A stretch of DNA of 31,100 bases, from the NCBI GenBank assembly GCA_937992055.1, contig CALKLQ010000028.1, positions 1 to 31,100 of the forward strand. Reading direction: 5' to 3'. Made by a program: the position numbers and the translations under genes. The stretch comes from an uncultured Clostridia bacterium. Lineage in GTDB: Bacteria; Bacillota; Clostridia; Christensenellales; UBA1242. Shown one piece after another: positions 17,031 through 25,702 of this stretch; position 1 is the stretch's first letter; every line of letters begins with the position of its first letter. Under the pieces are notes generated by a model. That model saw only the letters and a list, made by a program, of their open reading frames with translations. It made no database searches and had not been told where the DNA came from.

Positions 17031-17345
17031 TTAATCTAACTTGTTATCTTGTAAAGAATCCGCTAGATTAGTAATTGTTTTTAAATCTTTCTCATTTAAT
17101 GAGAAATATTTAAAATCGCCACTCTTACCAATAATAATGATTTGATTTTCCAATTCACTACCCAATAAATAATCTAATGTAACATTAAACACTTTAGATA
17201 TTTTTAAAATAGTTTCAATATCTGGGGATCTTTTACCCGTTTCCCATAAACCAACCGCACCAGAAGTAACATCTAACTTTTTTGCAAGTTCTATTTGAGT
17301 TAATTTATTTAATTTTCTTAATTCTTTTAATCTTTTCGAAAGCAT
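17031..17345 (-). CDS. XRE-family helix-turn-helix repressor
   Basis: A 104-aa Cro/CI-type regulator. The HTH at about 4-62 reads LTQIELAKKLDVTSGAVGLWETGKRSPD, and DYLLG closes the domain. The short C-terminal tail (about 65-104) probably mediates dimerisation and carries the ImmA cleavage region. AGAGGAAGCG precedes the ATG. A strong promoter is visible upstream (TTGATA-17-TATAAT). It is divergent from the sigma-like regulator gene, whose promoter contains palindromes in and near the spacer, so repression of that gene is the likely job. Confidence 0.9.
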   Translation of the reverse strand: MLSKRLKELRKLNKLTQIELAKKLDVTSGAVGLWETGKRSPDIETILKISKVFNVTLDYLLGSELENQIIIIGKSGDFKYFSLNEKDLKTITNLADSLQDNKLD

Positions 17346-17375
17346 CGCTTCCTCTCTTATTATTATATATATAAT

Positions 17376-17404
17376 ATTATAACACTATGTATATAAAATA
17401 TCAA
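17376..17404 (-). promoter_or_regulatory. Promoter of the XRE-ImmA operon
   Basis: On the minus strand TTGATA (17399-17404) and a perfect TATAAT (17376-17381) are separated by exactly 17 bp. The resulting leader is about 25 nt. Confidence 0.75.
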
Positions 17405-17451
17405 GCAATTTGAAATTTATAAAAGTTTCACTACAATCTGTTGCTTTTTAT

Positions 17452-17550
17452 TTGCCTTCACAATATATTTGTGATATTATACTTACATATTGTAATAAAA
17501 GTTACATAAATAAATTAATTTATTGCTGTTTTATTACACATCGTTGTAAT
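17452..17550 (+). promoter_or_regulatory. Promoter and candidate operators of the sigma-like regulator
   Basis: TTGCCT (17452-17457) and TATTAT (17475-17480) are 17 bp apart. The spacer holds the inverted repeat CACAA-TATAT-TTGTG (17459-17473). Downstream lie TTACA-TAT-TGTAA (17483-17495) and ATTACA-N6-TGTAAT (17533-17550), which share half-sites. Binding at any of them would block transcription. Assignment to the neighbouring XRE protein is inferred. Confidence 0.55.
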
Positions 17551-17564
17551 ACAAGGAGATTGTT

Positions 17565-17951
17565 ATGTTAAAAAGAGAGTTGAAAACATTGCTCGAAGAT
17601 TATTGGTATGATAACCAGTATCTTAAAGAGAAAGCAAAAGAAGTTGAGTCTATGAACACTCTTATTTGCTCTAGCAAAGACTCCGATTTTATTATGAGCA
17701 CCAAACAATATGAAGAGTTAGAAATGTCCAAAATATTTGAAAAGAAGAAATATATTGAGCGACTTTTTCAAAAATTAAACCAACCATATCGAACAATTAT
17801 GTATATGAAATACATAACATTTTTAACATTTGACCAAATCGCTGTTCAAATGAATTACTCTACTAAACGAATTTATCAACTACATAGTGAAGCAATAACT
17901 ATTTTATTAAAATTGATAAATGAATCAGATATAGATATTAGCAAGAATTAG
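17565..17951 (+). CDS. ArpU / sigma-region-4-like transcriptional regulator
   Basis: A 128-aa protein with an N-terminal charged helical part and a C-terminal HTH (about 86-113: TFLTFDQIAVQMNYSTKRIYQLHSEA). The HTH resembles region 4 of sigma-70 and the phage late-gene activators of the ArpU/RinA/DUF1492 type. AAGGAG precedes the ATG. Its stop falls within the 10-bp-phased repeat array that opens the RHS promoter, and the same array heads the fibre operon. The simplest reading is that this protein binds those repeats and stands in for -35 recognition at both promoters. Whether it is a true sigma factor or an activator cannot be told from sequence. Confidence 0.75.
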   Translation: MLKRELKTLLEDYWYDNQYLKEKAKEVESMNTLICSSKDSDFIMSTKQYEELEMSKIFEKKKYIERLFQKLNQPYRTIMYMKYITFLTFDQIAVQMNYSTKRIYQLHSEAITILLKLINESDIDISKN

Positions 17952-18000
17952 CAACAATTAGCAAAAGTTAGAAGGCATTAGAAATTGTGGGAATTATACT
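17938..18000 (+). promoter_or_regulatory. Phased-repeat promoter of the RHS gene (element A)
   Basis: Five TTAG(C/A)A boxes begin at 17938, 17948, 17958, 17968 and 17978, exactly 10 bp apart, so all face one side of the helix. A -10 hexamer TATACT is at 17995-18000 and no -35 hexamer is present. The arrangement and spacing repeat almost base for base, inverted, at 27324-27386. Confidence 0.8.
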
Positions 18001-18036
18001 CAAATTGTAATCAATAAATAAAAGGAGCGAAATACA

Positions 18037-21000
18037 ATGAACAATTTCAAACTTAATGCCGATGCTTTTGATTTAGGAACATCAACTATTAAAATTGCTC
18101 TTGAAACCTTACCAGATGATATAAAAATTGTTGATGCTATTTTAAGTGTTAAAGTTCAATCGGTAACTACAAATAGTGAAATACCCGTTCACTATTCCCC
18201 AATTGGATCTAGTTCATCTAGCGAAGGTTGGAAAAATGTTGACAATGTTATCTTGTCAGCAAACCACATTTTAAAAATCAACATTAGTGACGAATTGCAA
18301 GATGCCCTACTTAAAGAAGCTACGCATTTGCAATTGAACTTTGGTGCTACTAATATTACTTTTGCACTTGATTCTGAAAGTGATTTTATGAATATTGATT
18401 ACATTTCACTGGCAGAATTTCAAAGCAATGGTAATAGCCACAAAATCAATCTGGGCAAAAGTGGGCAGGCTTCTATTGACTTAGCAACCGGAAGATTGAC
18501 TGTATCTACTCCAATAGTTCAGACAGATAGCAAAACATTGCCTTTATCTGTTTTTGCAAACTATCATTCTGTAGAAAACACCAAAATTCCAAATGATACT
18601 GGTATGCCCCAAAATTGGCATCTAAATGTAAATCAATTTCTTATCAAGGAAAACGATTCTGACGGAAACCTTAGATTTACTTATATAGATGAAAACGGAA
18701 AAAATCAAATAATTGAAGAAAAATATTATTATCTAACAGAAAATGAAGAAAATCCAAAAGAATATGTTTCTAGAAAAGACTTAGCCGTAAATCTTGACGG
18801 AGAATATATCTTTGAAGATAAAGAAATAAAAACCGAACTTGTTTCACCTTCTGGATTAAAACTTGTTTCTTCTATTGCAGGCATTCCTGGTTCAGAATTA
18901 GTTGATTATGAACCAGAAGAATTAATTAACATAAGAAAACATATAGACACTTTAATAAAAAATAGAGATTCTATCAAATCTCAAATTAGTTCAAATAAAG
19001 AACAATTAATGATTTTAGCGCTCACTAAAGAGGCTTTTAAAAAACAAACAGAATCACAAGAAACTAATATAACAAATGAGAAAACTTTAATTGAAAAAGA
19101 ATTTATGTTTAATAGACTAAATTCACCAGATTTTATAGAACATAGAAATGCTGAAGCTTTTTGGAACTATTACTATGAGAAAAACAACCAAATTCCCGAA
19201 AGTGTTTCTAGAAATCTATTTAAATATTCATCACAATATGCTAATGAAGCAGAAGATTATATAGTTCAAGAACTTCCAATACCTAACACCACAGATAAGT
19301 TTTTACATAAAGCTGATGTTGATGTATTAGTTAACGCAATTCGTAATTATAGCGTTGTATTAAATTTGGGACACAAGTTTGACACTTCAACCGATTGTAC
19401 AATTACTAATAGAAGGTCTAATGTCTCAGATACGGAAGAATTATTAACTAATATAAGTCAAGACGATTTTAAAACAATATTAAAGAAAATCAAAGATAAT
19501 TGCATTGAGGAAAATCCCAAAGAAGATGTGATTTATTTCGATACTTTCACTGAATGTGATATATCTAGTTTTTATGAAAAACATAATAAAATCAGCTTAT
19601 TCTTAAAAGATAGTATTAATATTGATTCGCAGGTATCTTCTTTTCTTGATGCTAATAAGAAGTATTATGACTCACTTGTAGAATATGAATCTGAACTTGC
19701 TAAATATTATCATCAACAAAAGCTTTACGAATCGCAAGTTCCTGTTCACTATCTATATAACGATAGCAATGTTATCTATGGCTTTGGCAAAACACTTGAT
19801 ACAGATGATAATGAAACCAATATATATAGGTTGATTTTAATTACAGATGCTTATGAAAACACCATATATATTTCCTATGATTCATTAACTTCTAATCATA
19901 TTGATTCTATTACAGACTCTTCTAAAAAAGTAATTAAGTTTGAATATGATAGTTCCACAAATTACCTAAAAGAAATCATCGATGCCAGAGAACGAAAAAC
20001 TTGTTTCGTGTTTGCTGATTCACTACTTAAAGAAATTAATCATAACGGACAAAAAACATTACTCTCATATGCTGATGACAATAATCTTCAAGGTGTTCTT
20101 TCCCCTGCTGGAACTGGTGCAAAGTTTACCTATTCTAATGGACAAATTGCCGAAGCTCAAGCAATATCTGTAATTGAAAAAGTAGAACATAATTTACCTG
20201 TCTACAAATCAAGCTTTCAAACTGATTCATCGTTTATTGATTGTACAATTGAAGACGATAAAATTAACTTTGTTTACAACAATTATAAATCAACTTCTAT
20301 TTCTAATACAAAAAACAAAACTATTACCTATCTTTTTGATAAATATGGCAAGGTTCGTAGCATCTATGAAAATAATTACACAGGTGAAGGCTCAGATTTT
20401 AATCTTGAAGAATTCAGTTCTAATGTTACTAACTTTGATTATAAAGACAATAATGTTACATTCAAAGCTTCTAAATTGCCTTATTCAATCAACTACCTTG
20501 AAGATGTACATTTTGATACTGGCGTAGCAGTCGTATATAAAGATGCCTTATCATTGGGTTCTTTAACATGTGATGTCGATTGTGTTCCCTATAGTTATCC
20601 AGTTTATGAAAACTATTACTGTATGCCAGAAACAAAAGAGAAATTAAGTGTTTGCTTAAGTGAAGATATGCTATCTAAAATTAATGACATATCTTGTTCT
20701 CACAAAACATTTGTGCTTTCTGGTTGGGCAAAGACCGATTCTGCTTTTGTTATATCTGATGAAGATGCAACAAATTTACCAGAGTATATCCAAAATAGAA
20801 AATTTGAAATTCGCGCTGAAATCACTTACATAGATGGAACAACCCACTCTCAGCATCAAGTATTTGATTGGAGAAATACCGAGTGGCAATATTGTGCATT
20901 ACCTATCGTGCTTGCAGACAAAATTATTGCAAAAATGGAATGTTTCATTGATTACTCGAACAATACAAACATAGACAAATTAATTTTTACAGACCTTGAA

Positions 21001-23001
21001 CTAAAACAAGGAGATTTTGAACGAGTAGACTACAATTCAGATAACCTTCCAATTAAAAAATCTACCGGACATTCTGAATGGGAAACAACTTATACTTATG
21101 ACGAAAATCAAAAATTAATTTGCGAAACAATCGTTAGCAAAAAAACAAAAACTGAATATTCAACAACATATGAATACAATAAAAATGGCAAGTTGATAAA
21201 ATCAACCGACTTTAATGGCATTATTAAAGAAAGTGTATATGACGATAAAGGTTCAGTTATTAAAACACTAACCTATCACAAAGACGAACCTGCCAACATT
21301 ATCTGTGAAGAAACCTTCCTAGATGAAAAAGGTCAACAAACTTATGCTGTTAATGAATTTGGAGAAAAACTCTACGATTACGAATATCTTGATGGCACAG
21401 GCGTAACATCTTCTACTATTGACACTAAAGGAGAAAAAACTTCTTATGGATATGCTTCTGATGACACACTTATTCAAGCCACAACTACAATAAATGGTGA
21501 AGAAAATACAAATATCTATGGCTATACTTTGGATATGCTAACCTCCCTAACTCATAATAACTTTGATGTAAAATATGCATATGACAATAAAGGCAGAAAA
21601 ACAAGAGTCTTGATTTCTGACAATGAATACCTAAGCAAAACCTATGGTGAAAATGAAGAAATTACCACCCTTGCAACTGGTGAAAGTTATAAACAAACCT
21701 TTGACAAAAATGGCAATGTTTTGGAAGTTTACTACAAAAAATCTGCTGAAGATGACTATTCTAAAATTGTTCAAAATATTTATGATATCTATGGTAATTT
21801 ACTTTATTGTAAAGACCTAACAAATAATACTGAAAAAGTTCATACATATGATTATGACAACTTTGGACAAATTGAAACTGAAGAAACAACTCAACACGGA
21901 GTATCTGTTTCTATCGAAAATGAATATGATGATAATCATTCAAATGTTGAACATACGACAATTGAGATTAATGGTGCTAAAATTAAATATGATTATGTCC
22001 ATTCTATCTCTCCTGACGCAAAACTTGAAAGAATTACCTCTGATTTAGGTGATGAAAATATTTCTTATGATAAACTTGGAAGAGTTCATAAAACTGAGTT
22101 ATCTTCACTTGCAAAAGAATTTTCTTATCTAAAGAAAGGTAATTATACTTCAAACTTAGTGTCAAAAATTAAGTTTGCTAAAAATGATGTTATCAACGAT
22201 AGCCTTTCATATAAATACGATGAAAAAGGCAATATTGTTGAAGTAAGACAAAATAATAAACTTGTTGCAAGATACAAATACGATTCACTGTCTCGTATCA
22301 TTCGTGAAGATAATAAAGAGCTTAACACCACTACAACATTTGAATATGATGCTGGCGGAAACATCACATGCAAAAAAGTTTATGCATTCTCCATCATTGA
22401 AAATCTAGACTTTGAACAAGAATTACAACATATTCCTTACACCTACCCTATTTCTGGTTGGAGAGACCAACTTCAAGAATATAATGGTGAAAAGTTTGAA
22501 TATGATGCAATTGGCAACCCTACAACCTATAGAAATAAATCTCTTGTTTGGTCACATGGCAGACAACTAGATAAATTCGCAGACATTGCAGAATTTACAT
22601 ATAATGCTAATGGCATTAGAACTTCTAAGATTGCAAATGGGTTCACTACTTCATATTTCTTAAATGGTAATAAAATAATTAAACAAAAAGATGCTTCAAA
22701 TGAAATGTTGTTCTACTATGGAGCAACAGGATTAACTGGATTTAAACTTAATGGAACTAATTATTATTACAAGAAAAACGCACAAAACGACATTATAGGC
22801 ATTTATTCAACAGATGGAACACAAATTTGCGAATATCAATACGACGCTTGGGGAAATCAAATTTGTAAATATTTGTCGAATAATGGAGAATATGTTGCAA
22901 TTGAAAAAGATTATAATTATAATGACATTAGTATCACTAATCGTTTCATTGCATATAAAAATCCATTTAGATACAGAAGTTACTACTACGACTTTAATTA
23001 A
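18037..23001 (+). CDS. Giant RHS/YD-repeat protein without toxin tip
   Basis: A 1,654-aa protein. Residues about 1-130 look like the beta-sandwich (DNRLRE-like) start of Bacillota RHS proteins. At about 147 the RHS N-region begins (SIDLATGRLTVSTPI, LPLSVFANYHS). A charged coiled-coil/helical insert spans about 293-560. YD repeats run from about 590 to the end, interrupted at about 868-995 by a jelly-roll segment (SGWAKTDSAF... FEIRAEIT) of carbohydrate-binding type. RHS shells normally enclose a C-terminal toxin after the NPFRYRGYYYD...DPxG core end. Here the protein stops at NPFRYRSYYYDFN, so both the autoprotease motif and the toxin are missing. No signal peptide is visible. AAAGGAG at 18021-18027 supports ATG 18037. 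Expression should follow element A. Confidence 0.88.
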   Translation: MNNFKLNADAFDLGTSTIKIALETLPDDIKIVDAILSVKVQSVTTNSEIPVHYSPIGSSSSSEGWKNVDNVILSANHILKINISDELQDALLKEATHLQLNFGATNITFALDSESDFMNIDYISLAEFQSNGNSHKINLGKSGQASIDLATGRLTVSTPIVQTDSKTLPLSVFANYHSVENTKIPNDTGMPQNWHLNVNQFLIKENDSDGNLRFTYIDENGKNQIIEEKYYYLTENEENPKEYVSRKDLAVNLDGEYIFEDKEIKTELVSPSGLKLVSSIAGIPGSELVDYEPEELINIRKHIDTLIKNRDSIKSQISSNKEQLMILALTKEAFKKQTESQETNITNEKTLIEKEFMFNRLNSPDFIEHRNAEAFWNYYYEKNNQIPESVSRNLFKYSSQYANEAEDYIVQELPIPNTTDKFLHKADVDVLVNAIRNYSVVLNLGHKFDTSTDCTITNRRSNVSDTEELLTNISQDDFKTILKKIKDNCIEENPKEDVIYFDTFTECDISSFYEKHNKISLFLKDSINIDSQVSSFLDANKKYYDSLVEYESELAKYYHQQKLYESQVPVHYLYNDSNVIYGFGKTLDTDDNETNIYRLILITDAYENTIYISYDSLTSNHIDSITDSSKKVIKFEYDSSTNYLKEIIDARERKTCFVFADSLLKEINHNGQKTLLSYADDNNLQGVLSPAGTGAKFTYSNGQIAEAQAISVIEKVEHNLPVYKSSFQTDSSFIDCTIEDDKINFVYNNYKSTSISNTKNKTITYLFDKYGKVRSIYENNYTGEGSDFNLEEFSSNVTNFDYKDNNVTFKASKLPYSINYLEDVHFDTGVAVVYKDALSLGSLTCDVDCVPYSYPVYENYYCMPETKEKLSVCLSEDMLSKINDISCSHKTFVLSGWAKTDSAFVISDEDATNLPEYIQNRKFEIRAEITYIDGTTHSQHQVFDWRNTEWQYCALPIVLADKIIAKMECFIDYSNNTNIDKLIFTDLELKQGDFERVDYNSDNLPIKKSTGHSEWETTYTYDENQKLICETIVSKKTKTEYSTTYEYNKNGKLIKSTDFNGIIKESVYDDKGSVIKTLTYHKDEPANIICEETFLDEKGQQTYAVNEFGEKLYDYEYLDGTGVTSSTIDTKGEKTSYGYASDDTLIQATTTINGEENTNIYGYTLDMLTSLTHNNFDVKYAYDNKGRKTRVLISDNEYLSKTYGENEEITTLATGESYKQTFDKNGNVLEVYYKKSAEDDYSKIVQNIYDIYGNLLYCKDLTNNTEKVHTYDYDNFGQIETEETTQHGVSVSIENEYDDNHSNVEHTTIEINGAKIKYDYVHSISPDAKLERITSDLGDENISYDKLGRVHKTELSSLAKEFSYLKKGNYTSNLVSKIKFAKNDVINDSLSYKYDEKGNIVEVRQNNKLVARYKYDSLSRIIREDNKELNTTTTFEYDAGGNITCKKVYAFSIIENLDFEQELQHIPYTYPISGWRDQLQEYNGEKFEYDAIGNPTTYRNKSLVWSHGRQLDKFADIAEFTYNANGIRTSKIANGFTTSYFLNGNKIIKQKDASNEMLFYYGATGLTGFKLNGTNYYYKKNAQNDIIGIYSTDGTQICEYQYDAWGNQICKYLSNNGEYVAIEKDYNYNDISITNRFIAYKNPFRYRSYYYDFN

Positions 23002-23070
23002 AACAATAGAACTCATAAATTATAATACAAATTTTGAATACTCGCCTTTTCTATTTTTATTAAATAAAAA

Positions 23071-23107
23071 AAGACCTAAATTCTTTATATCTAAGAATCT
23101 AGGTCTT
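23071..23107. terminator. Bidirectional terminator between RHS gene and fibre operon
   Basis: AAGACCTAAATTCTT (23071-23085) pairs with AAGAATCTAGGTCTT (23093-23107) with one mismatch. An A run lies before it and T-rich sequence after it. It serves both converging units. Confidence 0.88.
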
Positions 23108-23125
23108 ATTATTAAATTGTTAAAG

Positions 23126-23521
23126 TTATCTTAATTTTATTTCAAGTTCATTAATTTTTGCTCTTGTTTGATCTCTCTGCAATCTAATTGGTTCGTATTC
23201 TACTTCAGAAAGTGCACCATCTAAATATTTAAGAGCTTTATAATCGCTTGTTGATAAAAACTCTTTTAATGCTTGAATTTCTTGAAGTATTTCCATATTA
23301 GTTGCAAACTTTTCTTGTTCCTCAGTTAGTGCTAAATCAACAACTGTTAATACACTTTCTTTAACAACCATACTTTGTCTATATATGTTGTATTGAGGTA
23401 TTTCATTAACATAAATAAATGAATTTGACTCTGGAAGAGATTTCTTCAATTCTTCCTCGTTGGAAATACTTGTTATTGATACTACCTTTCCACTTGATTT
23501 TTCATAAATAATTGTAAACAT
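23126..23521 (-). CDS. Phage tail-assembly-like small protein
   Basis: A 131-aa protein, last in the fibre operon. The N-terminal half (MFTIIYEKSSGKVVSI) is beta-rich. The C-terminal segment at about 92-127 (DYKALKYLDGALSEVEYEP followed by a charged helix) follows the pattern of small proteins found beside phage tail-fibre genes, where they help fibres fold or assemble. No conserved domain can be assigned with certainty. AAGGAGAAAAAC precedes the ATG, 13 bp after the neighbouring stop. A chaperone for the 521-aa protein is the natural guess. Confidence 0.6.
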   Translation of the reverse strand: MFTIIYEKSSGKVVSITSISNEEELKKSLPESNSFIYVNEIPQYNIYRQSMVVKESVLTVVDLALTEEQEKFATNMEILQEIQALKEFLSTSDYKALKYLDGALSEVEYEPIRLQRDQTRAKINELEIKLR

Positions 23522-23534
23522 GTTTTTCTCCTTT

Positions 23535-25100
23535 CTAATAATTAGTTGATTTTACTAGTTTTTTACAAATTATAGAGCCTGTTTTGTCCATAACTATTTG
23601 ATTGGTCTCTGGCTTTATTACAATATCATTGCAAACTAAATCGCAAGGCAAATCGTAACCGGTTTCATTTATTGTATAATAATATAAATTATTAGTAATA
23701 ACTTTTGAAGATTCTACTTTGAGTATCTCAACAAAATACCTTGCAGAAAGGTCATTTTCATCTGAAATTTTAACTTGAACATAAGCAATTTGCCCTACAG
23801 TTAAGTGGGAATTATCTGCATTTCCACAATTCCATGTGTCATTAGTCCATCCCACATAGCTATTTAATTGTTCTCGAGTATAACCAACAATTCCTACCTG
23901 CCTATTTACTTGTTTAAAAGCCTCAAACTGAATGTTCGTTTTGTTTGGATCTTTAATGTGAATTATAGGACTTGACCTACCATCAATCCATCTATCACAC
24001 CATTCTTTATTAATATCATCTATTGTAATCGATGTTCCATTATATTTATTGTATTGAGTAATTACCGATGAAAGTTTTATAAGTTGTAATGCTGTAATTC
24101 TAAGCCAAGTTGTATTTTTATTATTATTAAAGTCAAACCTTAATGGATAATTCCCCGAAGAGAAAGATTCTCTACCTCCAAAAAATCCAGCTCTCTTCCA
24201 ACCACTCATTGGACCTCCACCACAATAATTTTCATGAATTACAATCGGAACTGAGCCAAGGGGAGGTTCGGATATTGGAAAATAACATTCCATGGATCCG
24301 CCCTGTGTATATCCCATAGCTTCTGTCAAAAAATAATACTTACTCGTATTTTCTAATGCTAGTGAGTTTGTTGTGGTTAAAAATCCTTCATTATAATTTG
24401 CATTACCTTCTAATCCAAACATATATTCTCGTGGTTCCCAATTACTATCCAATTGCAAATAATTAAAATTGTATTTTTTTGTTAATTGACTACCCATATA
24501 ATAATCTAAATTGTCATACGGAACTTTTGAAGAAACGCAACCGTAGTTTATTATTGTTTCCCACTCACGTATATTGTTGTCGCACCATTCTTTAGACGGT
24601 TCATTTCCACTACCAAAAGTATCTGTTAAATCTATCATAATGAATTTCGACAACCAGATTTCGTTTCCGTATGTAGCCACATTTAAATGCCCAACACCAC
24701 TTCCAGAAGAACCTCCAGCAATTTTGCTATATTTTACCCAATTTCCATTAGTGTTGTCTCCAATGTACAAATTAATAAAATTAGTTCCCCCAATCTGAAC
24801 TCTAATTGCAGTGTTGGCTGTTGCTAAACTTCGAGCCATGACTCCTAAATAATATTTGTGAGACATGTCTAAATTAGGCAGGGTTTGAGACATTGAATTT
24901 TCTCCTGAAACATTCACATGAAAACTACGATAAGTTTTATAACCCGCAGGTGAAGTCACGGCTTCTGCGCCATTAAAAGTCCAAACATTCGAGGTAATAT
25001 TTCCATATGTACCATCTGCAATCATGTTTCGTGCGTTTTTATAATGACATCTTATTGAATTGCAATATAAAGTACCATCTTTACCAAATTTTACTGCCAT
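23535..25100 (-). CDS. Lectin-like phage tail / receptor-binding protein
   Basis: A 521-aa protein. After a short start (MAVKFGKDGTLYCNSIR) comes a jelly-roll, carbohydrate-binding-like domain at about 25-190, ending in FIMIDLTDTFGSGNEPSKEWCD. That LT-x-x-FG-x-GNEP-x-x-EWC string is a hallmark of tail-tip and fibre proteins of Bacillota phages. A second, more diverged domain spans about 215-375, ending INKEWCDRWID. The C-terminal 140 residues are beta-rich with several Cys. It probably binds cell-surface glycans. AAAGGAG precedes the ATG, 13 bp after the upstream gene. No phage baseplate or tube gene accompanies it in the window. Confidence 0.75.
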   Translation of the reverse strand: MAVKFGKDGTLYCNSIRCHYKNARNMIADGTYGNITSNVWTFNGAEAVTSPAGYKTYRSFHVNVSGENSMSQTLPNLDMSHKYYLGVMARSLATANTAIRVQIGGTNFINLYIGDNTNGNWVKYSKIAGGSSGSGVGHLNVATYGNEIWLSKFIMIDLTDTFGSGNEPSKEWCDNNIREWETIINYGCVSSKVPYDNLDYYMGSQLTKKYNFNYLQLDSNWEPREYMFGLEGNANYNEGFLTTTNSLALENTSKYYFLTEAMGYTQGGSMECYFPISEPPLGSVPIVIHENYCGGGPMSGWKRAGFFGGRESFSSGNYPLRFDFNNNKNTTWLRITALQLIKLSSVITQYNKYNGTSITIDDINKEWCDRWIDGRSSPIIHIKDPNKTNIQFEAFKQVNRQVGIVGYTREQLNSYVGWTNDTWNCGNADNSHLTVGQIAYVQVKISDENDLSARYFVEILKVESSKVITNNLYYYTINETGYDLPCDLVCNDIVIKPETNQIVMDKTGSIICKKLVKSTNY

Positions 25101-25113
25101 ATTCTATCTCCTT

Positions 25114-25428
25114 TTATACATAAGTAAATACTAAATTGCCACTACTATCCTGCGTAACTTTCCAGCTTCTATAAGTAAGAGATATCCCTCTAACATTGGT
25201 ATCAAAAGCGTCACTTCCTACTAATAAAGTTGGGTTAGTCGACCCCATAACTCCACCGCTCATACCTAAAATAGTTCTTGTAGAAACATTGTCCTTATCT
25301 GTTGCATTTATCCTTCCATCAATACCAAATTGAACCGCATTGGCATCTGATTGTCCAAGAATTACTGGACCACTTAATTTTGATTGTCCTGAAACTTCGA
25401 GAGTTCCCGTACATTTTATATTTGCCAT
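25114..25428 (-). CDS. Phage fibre-tip-like small protein
   Basis: A 104-aa beta-rich protein (MANIKCTGTLEVSG, INATDKDNVSTRTILGMSGG, WKVTQDSSGNLVFTYV). The regular short strands and the SSGNLVF end are common in head or tip domains of phage tail fibres. Specific homology is not provable here. GAGGAGGT lies just upstream of the ATG. It sits between the 38-residue gene and the lectin-like protein gene in the same operon. Confidence 0.6.
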   Translation of the reverse strand: MANIKCTGTLEVSGQSKLSGPVILGQSDANAVQFGIDGRINATDKDNVSTRTILGMSGGVMGSTNPTLLVGSDAFDTNVRGISLTYRSWKVTQDSSGNLVFTYV

Positions 25429-25498
25429 GTTAATAACCTCCTCATATTAAATTTCAATAAAAGACTTTTCCAACTTTTTTATTCTTTTTTTAGTGCCA

Positions 25499-25615
25499 TT
25501 AACCGTCATCACAACTCAGTTGCAAAGTCTTTAGATTTCTATATTTTTGTTCATGTTCTAAATAACAAGTATTAAACCAATATTTCATTAAACTTAACTC
25601 TTGTTCATTAGTCAT
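25499..25615 (-). CDS. 38-residue hypothetical peptide in the fibre operon
   Basis: ATG at 25615 is preceded by AAGGTG at ideal distance, and the frame ends with TAA at 25499. The product (MTNEQELSLMKYWFNTCYLE...) is charged and helical. Its size and position recall the XkdX-type peptides found beside phage tail-fibre genes, but the match is only general. It fills most of an otherwise unexplained 274-bp gap. Directly upstream, a 19-codon frame ending NLCAAVLIVYKV looks like the tail of a lost protein. Confidence 0.5.
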   Translation of the reverse strand: MTNEQELSLMKYWFNTCYLEHEQKYRNLKTLQLSCDDG

Positions 25616-25702
25616 TTTTACACCTTATACACAATCAATACTGCCGCACAAAGATTATGATTAGCGTTATTTTTCCCTTAATGTTTTTTTAATGACTTGA
25701 AA

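Noticed and set aside
22814..23134. 106-codon plus-strand frame overlapping the end of the RHS gene
   Set aside because: It runs in a shadow frame with low-complexity Ile/Thr runs and no ribosome site, and it crosses the terminator at 23071-23107. Only its part after 23004 is of interest, as a possible RHS remnant.
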